Of a DNA stretch of 64,000 nucleotides, positions 17,129-27,266 are shown one piece after another (the first letter of the stretch is position 1; each line of letters begins with the position of its first letter). The notes under the pieces were generated by a model that was not told the DNA's origin, did not search any database, and saw nothing but the letters and a program-made list of their open reading frames with translations. The translations under genes and the position numbers were made by a program. Source of the DNA: an uncultured Chloroflexota bacterium (GTDB lineage Bacteria; Chloroflexota; Dehalococcoidia; Lucifugimonadales; CAJXCD01); contig CAJXCD010000003.1 in assembly GCA_913051545.1 (NCBI GenBank), positions 32,341 to 96,340 on the forward strand, in the 5' to 3' direction.

Positions 17129-19039
17129 TTGGGTAAAGAAATATTTTACGAATCTCATTTATCTAGCAATGTCATGATTCCTATGAGGGACGGCACTAGA
17201 TTAGCCACAGACATCTATCGTCCCGCAAAAGATGGCAATACTATACAGGGATATTTACCTACTATACTTGGACGAACCTCTTACGATAAAACATGGGCTG
17301 AACTATGGGTAGAACCAGTGGCCAATTTTTTCACGCCCAGAGGGTATGTTGTTGCAATTCAAGATCTTCGTGGCAGATATAATTCCGAAGGAACTGGCCA
17401 ATACTATCATTCGGCTAACCCAAAAGAAGGAACTGACGGTTTCGACACAATAGAATGGATTGCTTCCCAATCTTGGTCAAATGGGAAGGTTGGAATGGTA
17501 GGTAGTTCACATAGTGGAATTGTTCAAACAATTGCATCGCTATACCGGCCTCCGCACCTGAGTGCATTGTGGGTAGATGTCGCACCAACTAATATTTTCA
17601 TGCACGAAGCCCGAGAAGGTGGCGCCATGGGTCTAGACATGCTATATGCATTATTCCTCCACTCTTATGATAGCCAAGAAGTCAGGAACGACCCAGACGC
17701 AAGAAGGCAGATATTAGAAGGATGGGAAAATATTGAACACTACCTAAATAATATGCCTTTCGAGCCAGGCAAAACACCTATAAAACATGTCCCAAACCTA
17801 GAAAAGATCCTGTTCCACTACTATAGAGATGGGGAATACAACGATTTTTGGGCACAAGATGCATGTAATCAAGAAAGGTTTTTTTATAAATCTGCAGACA
17901 TTCCCGCTGTATTCTCTAGTGGCTGGTACGACGCATTTTCAATAGCCGCATCAAATCAATATGCCTCAATGTCGATGAAAAACAACTCACCTCAACGTCT
18001 CCTTATTGGACCATGGAACCATGGAGGGCTGCGTGGAGGACAATCCTACACTGGAGACGTGGACTTTGGCTCAAGCGCTTCTTACGGCAACGAGAAATAC
18101 AATCAACTACGTTTAAGTTGGTTTGACCACTGGCTACGAGGTATTTCTAACGGTATAGAGAATTGCCCACCAGTGAGAATTTTCGTGATGGGAGGTGGAA
18201 CCGGTCTTCCGAATCATGAAGGCAGACTTGACCATGGAGGCAAATGGAGAAATGAGAATGAATGGCCGTTAGCTAGAACAAACTACAGGCGAATGTACTT
18301 AAACAAAGACGGCTTCCTTAACTGGTCGATTCCAAATGACATTAAAGCTTCTAAAAGTTTCAAGTACGACCCTGAAAACCCTGTACCTACTATATCTTCA
18401 AATGCTCTTGGCATGTTTAAGTTGGCAAAAGGGTCGAAGGATGATAATGAAAAAAAAGAAAGAATATTTCACAGGTTAAACACTTTGTTTATAGCTGGAG
18501 CTTCACACCAGAAGGAAGAACCAAGACATTTTGGTTCAAAGCCACCATACCCTCTAATAGAAAATAGGTCCGATGTGCTTACATTCCGGTCGAGGCCCCT
18601 TGAATCCAACACAGAAATAACGGGAGAAATTGAAGTAGTATTATGGATCTCTTCTACGTCAAGTGATACCGATTTCACTGCGAAATTAATTGACCTTTAC
18701 CCACCTAGTGAATCATACATTAATGGATATGCAATGAACCTAACTGATTCAATAATACGTACTCGTTTCCGAAACGGATTCAGTAAAAGTGAAATGATGA
18801 CCACTGGAGGCGTGTATGAAGTACATATAAAATTACCTCCTACCAGCAATGTATTTAGGAAAGGGAACTGTATTCGGCTAGATATTTCCAGTAGTAGCTT
18901 CCCTAAATACGATGTCAATCCAAACACCGGGGAACCACTAGGACTCCACACACAAACTGTTATGGCAGAAAATACAATTCACTTGAACCAAACATACCAC
19001 TCATTCATAAGTCTACCCATAATACCAAATCAAAAATAG
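17129..19039 (+). CDS. CocE/NonD family hydrolase (peptidase S15 type)
   Basis: 636-residue serine hydrolase with an alpha/beta-hydrolase domain, a helical cap and a C-terminal jelly-roll domain from about residue 400. The N-terminal VMIPMRDGTRLATDIYRP block, the nucleophile elbow GSSHSG (125-130, Ser127), SGWYDAF (aspartate region) and GPWNHGG (catalytic His) are seen. Relatives include cocaine esterase, glutaryl-7-ACA acylase and X-Pro dipeptidyl peptidase; the substrate is an ester or amide not identifiable here. No signal peptide. The start is TTG with GGAG 7 nt upstream. Confidence 0.88.
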   Translation: MGKEIFYESHLSSNVMIPMRDGTRLATDIYRPAKDGNTIQGYLPTILGRTSYDKTWAELWVEPVANFFTPRGYVVAIQDLRGRYNSEGTGQYYHSANPKEGTDGFDTIEWIASQSWSNGKVGMVGSSHSGIVQTIASLYRPPHLSALWVDVAPTNIFMHEAREGGAMGLDMLYALFLHSYDSQEVRNDPDARRQILEGWENIEHYLNNMPFEPGKTPIKHVPNLEKILFHYYRDGEYNDFWAQDACNQERFFYKSADIPAVFSSGWYDAFSIAASNQYASMSMKNNSPQRLLIGPWNHGGLRGGQSYTGDVDFGSSASYGNEKYNQLRLSWFDHWLRGISNGIENCPPVRIFVMGGGTGLPNHEGRLDHGGKWRNENEWPLARTNYRRMYLNKDGFLNWSIPNDIKASKSFKYDPENPVPTISSNALGMFKLAKGSKDDNEKKERIFHRLNTLFIAGASHQKEEPRHFGSKPPYPLIENRSDVLTFRSRPLESNTEITGEIEVVLWISSTSSDTDFTAKLIDLYPPSESYINGYAMNLTDSIIRTRFRNGFSKSEMMTTGGVYEVHIKLPPTSNVFRKGNCIRLDISSSSFPKYDVNPNTGEPLGLHTQTVMAENTIHLNQTYHSFISLPIIPNQK

Positions 19040-19069
19040 CTATCGTGGAAAGCGGTAAATCAATACCTA

Positions 19070-20233
19070 TTACTTACTTTTATCGTACTGGGTACCCGCC
19101 GCTTTGACAGCACGCTTACGGAGTGCCATAAGATCGTGTCTCTTTTCAGCAGACCAAGCCTGAGATTTTTGAAGCCCTACCAGGGACCCCTGGAACCGCG
19201 GCATTACATACCGAGCAATCAATTCATAACTATGAAGAACTGCCTCCCGTCCAGCAAATTCTGTCGAATGAATCAGGAGTCCTCCAAAACCTCCCGTCCG
19301 TTGATCAAGGCGTTCAATCGCTGCAATTAAATCGTCAGGGGTACCTATACACCATGTACCTTCTTCCGTTAGCGCATCAATTATTTTGTCAGCAGGCCCG
19401 TTGTATGCTACATCGAACCCCATAGTATTTTCAAAATAGTCTCTCTGATAACGAGCCGCTCCTGCACGAGCCTGCTCAATAGCCTCCTCCCGAGTATCTG
19501 CTAGGTGTACTAGCATAACTAGCCTCCACTCATCCCTGCTAACTTCCTTGCCATAGTTAGATGCGGTCTCTTCTGCAATACCCCAATATTCTTTAAGGCT
19601 TTGAGTATAACTATCTTCGCTCGGGATACTAAGTGAAAGCACAGAAGCCCCATGTTTACCTGCAAGTCTCATACCAGAAGGAGACTGGGCAGCAGCCACT
19701 GCTATAGGGAAATGAGGTTGCGTATAGGGACGTAATTGTAACAAAGCCTCTCGGAGAGTAAACCAATCAGACTGATGAGTTACAGGATCAGTTTCCGTTA
19801 ATAACCTGATTATAACTCCAAGCGATTCATCCATACGATCTCTTTGATCAGCAGGATCTATCCCCAACATATATGCATCGGTCCCAAGTGCCCCTGGTCC
19901 AACACCCATCATCACCCTGCCACGTGTCATATGATCCAACTGAACCATTCTATCTGCAACCATCATTGGGTGGTGGTAAGGTAAACTAATCACCCCTGTT
20001 CCTAATCTTAAGTGTTTAGTCCTTTCAGCAGCCGATGCGATAAATAGCTCTGGAGAAGCTATAGTTTCCCAACCAGCACTATGATGTTCTCCTATCCAAG
20101 CTTCGTCAAACCCGAGGTAATCCAGCCACTGCAGTAGTTCAAGGTCCCTTTCCAAACCAAGAGTGGGGTTTTCTCCTAACTGGTGGAATGGGCCCAAAAA
20201 AATACCGAATTTCATGCGTGATGGAAGTGTCAT
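19070..20233 (-). CDS. LLM class flavin-dependent oxidoreductase
   Basis: Luciferase-like monooxygenase family, 387 residues. Family marks are MKFGIFLGPFHQ at the start, the EAWIGEHHS segment (about 46-54), LRLGTGVISLPYHHP, and GRVMMGVGPGALGTDAYMLGI for FMN/phosphate binding. A GAGGTGA sequence sits before the ATG. It may oxidise an organic substrate with FMNH2 and oxygen; no flavin reductase is nearby. It converges with the CocE-like gene, with 30 nt between the stops. The substrate is unknown. Such paralogues are typically expanded in SAR202 genomes (general knowledge). Confidence 0.87.
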   Translation of the reverse strand: MTLPSRMKFGIFLGPFHQLGENPTLGLERDLELLQWLDYLGFDEAWIGEHHSAGWETIASPELFIASAAERTKHLRLGTGVISLPYHHPMMVADRMVQLDHMTRGRVMMGVGPGALGTDAYMLGIDPADQRDRMDESLGVIIRLLTETDPVTHQSDWFTLREALLQLRPYTQPHFPIAVAAAQSPSGMRLAGKHGASVLSLSIPSEDSYTQSLKEYWGIAEETASNYGKEVSRDEWRLVMLVHLADTREEAIEQARAGAARYQRDYFENTMGFDVAYNGPADKIIDALTEEGTWCIGTPDDLIAAIERLDQRTGGFGGLLIHSTEFAGREAVLHSYELIARYVMPRFQGSLVGLQKSQAWSAEKRHDLMALRKRAVKAAGTQYDKSK

Positions 20234-20351
20234 GTACTCACCTCAAATCATTTAATAAGCAACATCTAATACTGCTAAATAATTTTACCATCGCCGCTAA
20301 AAACGAAACAAAATGTGATAACGGAAAAATACTAGACTATAGTCGAATCAA

Positions 20352-22049
20352 TCAACACTTAATCATTTCTTTTACGAAATCCACTACGTCATCTCTGTGA
20401 ACAAGTTTTGATTCAGAAGTCCCTCGACTCATAACTTCGACAGCGCATTGTTTTAGATTACGTAAACTAACTACCAATCTGACTGGCAAACCTATCAAAT
20501 CAGCGTCATTGAACTTCACTCCTGCTGATTCCTCTCTGTCATCAAACAATACTTCTACCCCTTCTTCTTTAAGTTCAGAATATAATAACTCTGCCTCAGA
20601 GGAAATCTCCTCTTTTTCAATGTTAAGAGCTGACAACCAGACTGAATATGGAGCAATTGCATCACTCATTATCATTCCTTTATCATCATTTTTTTGCTCT
20701 ATTGAAGCCGCTAACAACCGTCCTACCCCTATACCATATGACCCCATAATTATTGGGTGTTGCTGATCTCGTTCATCCAAAAACATGGCCCCTAAAGAGG
20801 CACTGTACTTTGTGCCAAGCTTAAACACGTGACCCAGTTCTATCCCGCGCTGAGTGTATAGTTTTGATTCACATACAGAACAACTGTAACCATCTTTAGC
20901 CAAACTTATATCAGTTATTACTTCTGCACTGAAATCCCTATCATAATTGGAATTTAAAACATGGTAATCCTCTCTATTAGCACCTGCTACCAAATTTATG
21001 CTGGATTCAACCGAATCATCAGCTATTATTCTCAAATCATCTTGGCCTATCGGAGAAGCAAATCCTGGCAGCAAACCTGCATTCCTAACTTCAGAAGATT
21101 CAGCTAACCTAATGTCCGACGCATTAACAGCATTTTTCAACTTCACTTCATTAATATCCAAATCTCCACGTATCACTGCTACTGCCAGCTCACCATCTAC
21201 CATGTAAAACACTGACTTTAAAGTTTGTTGAATTTCGATGCCTGCATAATTAGCTAACTGATTTATTGTTTTAATGTTGGGAGTATGAATCTCCTTTAAT
21301 GGCTTTTGTGAACCATTAGTCAATTCAGATTTGAGAAAAATCGCCTTCTCAGCATTAGCAGCATATCCACAATCAGAACATATCAAAACGGTATCTTCTC
21401 CTGAATCGGCAAGCGCAATAAATTCATGTGAACCACCACCACCCATAGCACCACTGTCAGCCTCCACCATTATTACTTCTAATCCACAACGAGAATAAAT
21501 TCGTTCATAAGCAGCTATTACAGAACGATAGGTGTCTTCTAATCCACTCTCATCTACATCAAAACTATAAGCATCCTTCATATCAAATTCACGGACACGA
21601 ATTAGTCCACCCCTTGGTCTCGGCTCATCACGAAATTTAGTCTGGATTTGATAGAGCACCTTAGGTAAATCTTTGTAACTGCTCACATTAGCCTTAACAA
21701 TGTTGGTTAGCACCTCCTCATGAGTAGGTGCTATAACTAACGGACGCCCACGACGATCCTCAAGAGTCAACAAGTCATTACCAAATACTTCGGTGCGACC
21801 TGATTCATCATACAATTCCCTAGGCTGCAGCGCAGACAACCTAAGTTCCTGAGCTCCTATCCTATCCATCTCCTCGCGGATTATGTTCTCGATCTTTCGC
21901 AACGACCTCCACGCCAATGGCAAATAGCTATATATCCCTGACGATACCTGAGAAATGAATCCCGCCTTTACCATTAGCTTGTGACTAACAAACTCCGCCT
22001 CTGACGGATCATCACGCAAAGTTTTACCAAATAACCTAGATACCCTCAT
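20352..22049 (-). CDS. proS: prolyl-tRNA synthetase, bacterial type
   Basis: Class II synthetase of 565 residues with the editing (INS) domain between motifs 2 and 3, the normal ProS-I layout. Motif 1 around RKIENIIREEM, motif 2 in QIQTKFRDEPRPRGGLIRVREF, motif 3 in GSYGIGVGRLLAA, and the C-terminal anticodon-binding domain are clear. A CSDCGY and a CSVCES pair lie within the insertion region. Last gene of the long rpsB operon, 43 nt after ispG. Confidence 0.97.
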   Translation of the reverse strand: MRVSRLFGKTLRDDPSEAEFVSHKLMVKAGFISQVSSGIYSYLPLAWRSLRKIENIIREEMDRIGAQELRLSALQPRELYDESGRTEVFGNDLLTLEDRRGRPLVIAPTHEEVLTNIVKANVSSYKDLPKVLYQIQTKFRDEPRPRGGLIRVREFDMKDAYSFDVDESGLEDTYRSVIAAYERIYSRCGLEVIMVEADSGAMGGGGSHEFIALADSGEDTVLICSDCGYAANAEKAIFLKSELTNGSQKPLKEIHTPNIKTINQLANYAGIEIQQTLKSVFYMVDGELAVAVIRGDLDINEVKLKNAVNASDIRLAESSEVRNAGLLPGFASPIGQDDLRIIADDSVESSINLVAGANREDYHVLNSNYDRDFSAEVITDISLAKDGYSCSVCESKLYTQRGIELGHVFKLGTKYSASLGAMFLDERDQQHPIIMGSYGIGVGRLLAASIEQKNDDKGMIMSDAIAPYSVWLSALNIEKEEISSEAELLYSELKEEGVEVLFDDREESAGVKFNDADLIGLPVRLVVSLRNLKQCAVEVMSRGTSESKLVHRDDVVDFVKEMIKC

Positions 22050-22092
22050 CTGCTAATATATACTCCCTCAAGACAAATATAACCTGATTTAA

Positions 22093-23244
22093 TCAATCAA
22101 CGGTTGCTAAATCGACTTCTACTTTGCCTACTTCCTCCATAAGTGCTGTTAACATTTCGGCCTCAGGTACTATCCTAGTCTTCTTACCTTTGCGAAATAT
22201 AATCGCTCTCCCGGCACCAGCAGCTATCCCAACATCTGCATCTTTAGCCTCACCAGGACCGTTAACTTCGCATCCCATAACAGCAACTTTCACCGATGTC
22301 TTAGTTTGTTTTAACAAATCATCAACCGAATTCGCTAATTTAACCACATCAACATCTGCACGTCCGCAACTAGGACATGCTACAAGTACAGCACCCTCTT
22401 TCCTTAATTCCAAAGATTTGAGTATCTCTAATCCAGTGTAAACTTCCTCACGTGGGTCGTCACTCAAGGAAACCCTAATCGTATCCCCAATCCCGTCATA
22501 CAAAAGCGTGCCTAAACCTATAGCGCTACGAATACTACCTGATTTTGCAGTACCTGCCTCAGTAATCCCAAGATGAAACGGATATGGCACTAGCATCGAC
22601 ATCTTTCTATATGCTTCAACCGTAGTATCTACATCAAATGCCTTTAAAGATATTTTGATTAAATCAAATCCCAAATCCTCAAGAATACTAATTTCCCACA
22701 AACCAGTGGCTACCATATGATCTACAACGGAATAATCATCTGGCCCAGCCTCACCAGCTTTAGGCAATTCATTTACTCCGTCAGAGTGACGAGAAAATCC
22801 TCCCTTTCTTCCGATAGCACCAACCGGAGGCAAGCTACCAAAATTTACTCCGATACGAATAGGCACACCCCGGACTTTAGCTTCCTTAACCACAGCCTCT
22901 ACCTTACTTCTATCGCGAATATTACCTGGGTTTAGACGCAGGCAATCCACACCCGAATTCAAAGCTTCCAATGCAAGTTGGTAATGAAAATGTATATCTG
23001 CCACAATAGGTATGGAAACACGTTCCTTAATATTAGCCAAAGCTTTTGCGGCTTCCATATCGGGCACCGCACACCGAGCAATTTCACAACCAGCATCTTG
23101 CATTAACTGAATTTGAGACACAGTGGCGTCAACATTTCTGGTATCAGTTTTAGTCATTGACTGTACACTGATCCTAGAATTTCCCCCCACCGCCACATCA
23201 CCAACATTAATTTGTTTAGTAACTCGTCTTTTTCGCAAAATCAT
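22093..23244 (-). CDS. ispG: 4-hydroxy-3-methylbut-2-enyl diphosphate synthase
   Basis: Converts MEcPP to HMBPP in the non-mevalonate isoprenoid pathway; [4Fe-4S] enzyme needing reduced ferredoxin or flavodoxin. The 383-residue two-domain bacterial form shows VGGNSRISVQSMTKTDTRN at the TIM-barrel start, RLNPGNI, and the C-terminal cluster ligands in CPSCGR and GCEVNGPGEA, including the catalytic glutamate. It lies between rseP and proS in the rpsB operon, near dxr, with ispD-ispF at 50 kb. Confidence 0.97.
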   Translation of the reverse strand: MILRKRRVTKQINVGDVAVGGNSRISVQSMTKTDTRNVDATVSQIQLMQDAGCEIARCAVPDMEAAKALANIKERVSIPIVADIHFHYQLALEALNSGVDCLRLNPGNIRDRSKVEAVVKEAKVRGVPIRIGVNFGSLPPVGAIGRKGGFSRHSDGVNELPKAGEAGPDDYSVVDHMVATGLWEISILEDLGFDLIKISLKAFDVDTTVEAYRKMSMLVPYPFHLGITEAGTAKSGSIRSAIGLGTLLYDGIGDTIRVSLSDDPREEVYTGLEILKSLELRKEGAVLVACPSCGRADVDVVKLANSVDDLLKQTKTSVKVAVMGCEVNGPGEAKDADVGIAAGAGRAIIFRKGKKTRIVPEAEMLTALMEEVGKVEVDLATVD

Positions 23245-23268
23245 TCTCCCAATCCATGTCCTTGATAA

Positions 23269-24471
23269 CTATCTTAGAAATAATTTTTCTCCTTCCAAAA
23301 CCTGTTGTATTTCAAAGAAACTGACGAACACTATAAGTCCAACCACAGCAATGAATCCTACAAGATGAACCATCCCCTCCATTTTTGGTGAAACGCGTTT
23401 CCCACCCCGGACCATCTCTAGAATAACAAATACTAGCCGTCCTCCATCCAATGGTGGTAAAGGCAAAATATTAACTATTGCCAAACTAATGCTCAAGAAG
23501 GCGGTGAATTGAAAAACCCACGATAAACCAAGTTTATTAACCCCTTCACCCGCTACTTGAGCTATGCCAACGGGGCCAAGAATCCCTGGATTTGTTCCAG
23601 TTTCTACTCCCTGTCGCAACGAAGTGAAGGTAATAACAAGTACATTCCAAATGGTATTTACTGAATTTGGCAATGCACTCCATATAGGATCACTAGTAGT
23701 TGCAAACTTCATGTTAGTCATCCCTATCATGACACCAATTGCACCTTGAGTCATGGTGTCTCCCAAATTTAAACTGGAGTTATACGTTCTTGCTTCATAT
23801 AAATCCACTTCTTTGCTGGGATCTGTAACCACTTCCACTACTAGTAATTTAGGAGGACTCACGCGCGGTACCAGATGGACAGTCTCAAAAGTCATTAAGT
23901 CAGGAGTCAATGACAAGCCAGAAACTGTATCGGAGCGCATTATCCCTATTTCTATCGAATTTCCACTTTCAATTGAAACTGATTCAACTAAATCAGTCGT
24001 TGTATTCAAAGGATTGCCATTCACGCTTAGAATTGTGTCTCCCGACCTTAAACCTGCCGCTTTTGCCGGAGAATTTGGAGCCACACCTGTCACCACAACA
24101 TCTCCGCCTATTAAAGTTTCGTGCGGCAACATTAGTACTATAGTAAAAATGATAACAGGAAGAATTAGGTTCATTATCGATCCAGCCATCAAAACAACCG
24201 CACGTTTTAGCGCTGATTGCCGTGCAAAGCTTCTTGGGTCAGAAGGGTCTTCTTCACCCAGCATACGCACAAAACCGCCAAGAGGAATCCAGTTAAGAGA
24301 ATATATTGTACCTTTGAACTTGACACCAAAAACGCGAGGAGGAAATCCGAAACCAAACTCCTCTACCTTAATTCCAAACCATTTAGCTGAAGCAAAATGA
24401 CCTAGTTCGTGTATAAATACAAGAGCTCCTAGTACTGGAACTATAATTAGCCAAGATGGCAGACCGAACAC
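23269..24471 (-). CDS. rseP: RIP metalloprotease RseP/M50 family
   Basis: Site-2-type intramembrane zinc protease. From the GTG at 24469-24471 the protein begins with a hydrophobic helix holding HELGH (H21, E22, H25); a PDZ domain fills about 105-190, and the second metal site NILPLPPLDGG is in a late helix. I chose this GTG because AGAGGTG lies just upstream and it starts 2 nt after the dxr stop. A TTG at 24513 would overlap dxr by 40 nt and add a charged tail before the first helix. Targets are unknown; no anti-sigma factor is nearby. Confidence 0.92.
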   Translation of the reverse strand: MFGLPSWLIIVPVLGALVFIHELGHFASAKWFGIKVEEFGFGFPPRVFGVKFKGTIYSLNWIPLGGFVRMLGEEDPSDPRSFARQSALKRAVVLMAGSIMNLILPVIIFTIVLMLPHETLIGGDVVVTGVAPNSPAKAAGLRSGDTILSVNGNPLNTTTDLVESVSIESGNSIEIGIMRSDTVSGLSLTPDLMTFETVHLVPRVSPPKLLVVEVVTDPSKEVDLYEARTYNSSLNLGDTMTQGAIGVMIGMTNMKFATTSDPIWSALPNSVNTIWNVLVITFTSLRQGVETGTNPGILGPVGIAQVAGEGVNKLGLSWVFQFTAFLSISLAIVNILPLPPLDGGRLVFVILEMVRGGKRVSPKMEGMVHLVGFIAVVGLIVFVSFFEIQQVLEGEKLFLR

Positions 24472-24473
24472 AA

Positions 24474-25604
24474 TTACACCTCTGCCAAAGACTTTACTTG
24501 ATTTTTTGCCCAATTAGATGCAGATAAAATATCTTCTATATCAGGATCTAGAACGGGATCATGCGATTTCAACGCTTCGTCTATAATTGAATATATTTCA
24601 TCAAACCTAATTCGTCTCGATAGAAACAACTCAACTGCCATCTCATCTGCACCAGAAAGAGCAGCTGGCCATGTTCCACCTAGCTTTGCGATTTTTAGAG
24701 CCAAATCAAAACATGGGTATAAATCCTGATTTAACTCCTCAAATGACAAACACCCTGTCCCAACAGGATCAAAGCGATCTAAGGAATTATTGGCAATCCT
24801 GTCAGGGTAGAGAAGCGAATATTGTATCGGCGCCCGCATATCTGGTGGTCCAATTTGCGCTTTAACTGACCCATCTACAAACTCTACCATTGAATGAATC
24901 ATACTTTGAGGGTGGATAACTACTTCAATATTTTCCCAAGGGACACCGAATAACCAGTGTGCTTCAATAACCTCAAAGGCTTTATTCATCAAAGTTGCCG
25001 AATCTATTGTAATTTTGGGTCCCATATTCCAAGTCGGATGCTTAAGAGCCTCCTCAGGCGTAACATCAGACAAATCACTTTTCTTGTAGTTCCTAAAAGC
25101 TCCACCAGATGCTGTAATAATAAGCTTAGATACCTTTTTATCCTCTCCTCTCATACACTGCCAAATGGCATTTGGTTCACTATCTACAGGCAAAATCTCT
25201 CCATCTGAGGTTTTAAGTAGTTCTGAAACGAGTTGACCTCCAATAACAATACTTTCTTTGTTAGCTAAAGCGACATTCTTACCTGACTGAATTGCTAAAA
25301 TGGTTGAACGTAATCCAACATCACCCACTACAGCAGAGACAACCATATCAACATCAGGGTGGGAGACCATTTCATCCATGCTACATGGAATAGAACTGGA
25401 CGACAATTTGGAACCATCATAATTTGGTAGTGATTCACAATGGAAAATCTTTGGCCTAAACTCTATGATTTGTTCCTTTAAAAGCCCAACGCTACGTTTG
25501 GCAGCTAACCCAACAACCTTCAACCTGTCGTGGAATTCACGAACAACACTTAGAGTTTGAACACCAACAGACCCTGTCGACCCTAATATCGCCAGTCCTC
25601 TCAT
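24474..25604 (-). CDS. dxr: 1-deoxy-D-xylulose 5-phosphate reductoisomerase
   Basis: NADPH- and metal-dependent first committed step of the non-mevalonate pathway. The Rossmann loop GSTGSVG lies near the N-terminus; LANKESIVIGG, the metal-site segment LPVDSEPNAIWQC, TASGGAFR and HPTWNMGPKITIDSATLMNKA are all present. I start at the ATG 25602-25604, which forms an ATGA overlap with the cdsA stop; an ATG 12 nt upstream also is open. About 376 residues, standard. Confidence 0.96.
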   Translation of the reverse strand: MRGLAILGSTGSVGVQTLSVVREFHDRLKVVGLAAKRSVGLLKEQIIEFRPKIFHCESLPNYDGSKLSSSSIPCSMDEMVSHPDVDMVVSAVVGDVGLRSTILAIQSGKNVALANKESIVIGGQLVSELLKTSDGEILPVDSEPNAIWQCMRGEDKKVSKLIITASGGAFRNYKKSDLSDVTPEEALKHPTWNMGPKITIDSATLMNKAFEVIEAHWLFGVPWENIEVVIHPQSMIHSMVEFVDGSVKAQIGPPDMRAPIQYSLLYPDRIANNSLDRFDPVGTGCLSFEELNQDLYPCFDLALKIAKLGGTWPAALSGADEMAVELFLSRRIRFDEIYSIIDEALKSHDPVLDPDIEDILSASNWAKNQVKSLAEV

Positions 25605-26419
25605 TGAATAGTCCATATTACGAAATAATACACCAGCGCCAAATTGAAGACAACGGAATCCAGCCTGTCTAATACCCCACCGTGACCAGGCATCAGTACC
25701 CCAGAGTCTTTGAATCCGGCAACTCTTTTTAGTTTTGATTCAGCCAAGTCTCCCAACTGTCCTACGATACCAATTAGAAATCCTAATCCAAGGGCCAAAT
25801 ACAAGGAGTCTATTAGATCCAAAAATATCACTAACATCGGCGTTAAAACAATCGATAATATAAATCCCGCAACAGCACCTTCCCAAGTCTTCGAAGGACT
25901 AATCGAAGGAACCATCAGATTTTTACCAAATTTTTTTCCCGCGTAAAGGGCGCCCGTGTCCACAGCGAATGTGACAGTTAAAGTAACTAACACCCATAAA
26001 GTACCTTGATCTATACCACGTAAAATTGGGGCATAAAACATCAGACATCCTACGTAACATGGACACGCTATTGTTACTCCTATATTACTTATCCATGATA
26101 CCGGATTATTACTGGCAATAACCCATGTGAGGTAAACTAGCGAGGCTGTAGCTAAAATAACTGGCACAGGAAAAATATAGAGAGGATCCTGAGACAAAAA
26201 ATAACCAATGCAAACAATTAAAACAACGCTAAACACTGATACTATAGAAAGTGGATAGAATCCCCCGCTTCTAGCCATATTGCAGATCTCAATTACAGCT
26301 ACAGCTGCAACTACAGCTATCCCAAGAGAAAATAACCAACCTCCCCAAAATACCAAAATTGCTAATATTGGAAGAGCAACAGACGCAGTAATTAATCTTA
26401 ATCGCACCTGCAACACCAA
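25601..26419 (-). CDS. cdsA: phosphatidate cytidylyltransferase
   Basis: Makes CDP-diacylglycerol from phosphatidate and CTP in the membrane. 272 residues with about eight hydrophobic helices and the family signature in the last third: SPSKTWEGAVAG followed by PGHGGVLDRLDS, with the catalytic aspartates of DRxDS. The start is TTG; a GAGGAG sequence lies unusually far upstream (14 nt), so the start is uncertain by a few codons. It sits between uppS and dxr as in many bacteria. Confidence 0.94.
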   Translation of the reverse strand: MVLQVRLRLITASVALPILAILVFWGGWLFSLGIAVVAAVAVIEICNMARSGGFYPLSIVSVFSVVLIVCIGYFLSQDPLYIFPVPVILATASLVYLTWVIASNNPVSWISNIGVTIACPCYVGCLMFYAPILRGIDQGTLWVLVTLTVTFAVDTGALYAGKKFGKNLMVPSISPSKTWEGAVAGFILSIVLTPMLVIFLDLIDSLYLALGLGFLIGIVGQLGDLAESKLKRVAGFKDSGVLMPGHGGVLDRLDSVVFNLALVYYFVIWTIQ

Positions 26420-26498
26420 CCCAACTGCAAACGCTCCTCAAAACATGATCGCAAGTACTCAAATTTGACTGTGTCTAAGGAATGAATCTGCATTGGAA

Positions 26499-27182
26499 TT
26501 AACTGATGGGTACCCTACCATATCGACGAATACGGCTACTATAAGCACCCATAGCTTCTCTTACCGCATTTTCATCAAAATTTGGCCACAGTACTGGTGA
26601 AGAATAGTACTCTGAATATGCAGATTGCCAAATAAGAAAATTACTTATCCTCATTTCTCCAGCAGTTCGAATGACTAAATCAGGGTCAGGGATATCACCA
26701 CTATATAAATATTTTCGAACAACGTCTTCTGTGACGCTTGAAGATTCTACACCGGAATCAATAATTGCTTTAATCATATCTACTATTTCTGCTCTGCCTC
26801 CATAGTTATAAGCTATGTTCAAAGTCACAACCTGATTATCTTTAGTGAGGTCTACACTTCGAGAAATAGCATCTTGTAACTCACGTGACAGGCCTTCTGT
26901 TCTTCCAAAATGACAAATCTTAACACCGTTCTCATGCAATCTTTGAGTTTCACTAATGATTGACTCCTGAAGCAACTTCATTAAGAAATCCACCTCAGCA
27001 TCAGGACGTTCCCAATTTTCAGTGGAAAATGCAAAAAGAGTAAGGTACTTAACACCATATTTGACAAATTCTTCTAGAATGCGTCGTATATTTTCAGTAC
27101 CTGCCCGATGACCTTCGTGTCTCGGAAGTCCACGGTCCACAGCCCATCTCCCATTTCCGTCCATTATTATAGCTACATGCAT
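26499..27182 (-). CDS. uppS: undecaprenyl diphosphate synthase (cis-prenyltransferase)
   Basis: Condenses isopentenyl units onto farnesyl diphosphate to make the lipid carrier for wall and glycan synthesis. From the ATG 27180-27182 the protein begins MHVAIIMDGNGRWA with catalytic D8; RHEGHRAG, FAFSTENW and RTAGEMRISNFLIWQ follow. Relatives carry 5-20 residues before this point, and the frame upstream stays open (reading DVEPSP before the Met) but holds no ATG, GTG or TTG, and no Shine-Dalgarno precedes the called ATG. The true start may be upstream at a non-standard codon. Confidence 0.93.
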   Translation of the reverse strand: MHVAIIMDGNGRWAVDRGLPRHEGHRAGTENIRRILEEFVKYGVKYLTLFAFSTENWERPDAEVDFLMKLLQESIISETQRLHENGVKICHFGRTEGLSRELQDAISRSVDLTKDNQVVTLNIAYNYGGRAEIVDMIKAIIDSGVESSSVTEDVVRKYLYSGDIPDPDLVIRTAGEMRISNFLIWQSAYSEYYSSPVLWPNFDENAVREAMGAYSSRIRRYGRVPIS

Positions 27183-27244
27183 TGGAGATGGTTCGACATC
27201 ATACTTATTATTTTCATCGTGTGAATTAAATACTATCGCAGATA

Positions 27245-27266
27245 TGTGAGGATATTCTACCTCACA
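27245..27266 (-). other. hairpin across the frr stop, before uppS
   Basis: Minus strand reads TGTGAGG, 8-nt loop, CCTCACA: a perfect 7-bp stem covering the frr stop codon (27262-27264). There is no T-tract. It is placed to modulate read-through or translation between frr and uppS; function is inferred. Confidence 0.4.

Noticed and set aside
23753..24400. 215-codon plus-strand open frame opposite rseP
   Set aside because: Antisense to an intact M50 protease; composition is Ser/Thr/Pro-rich as typical for shadows in this genome.
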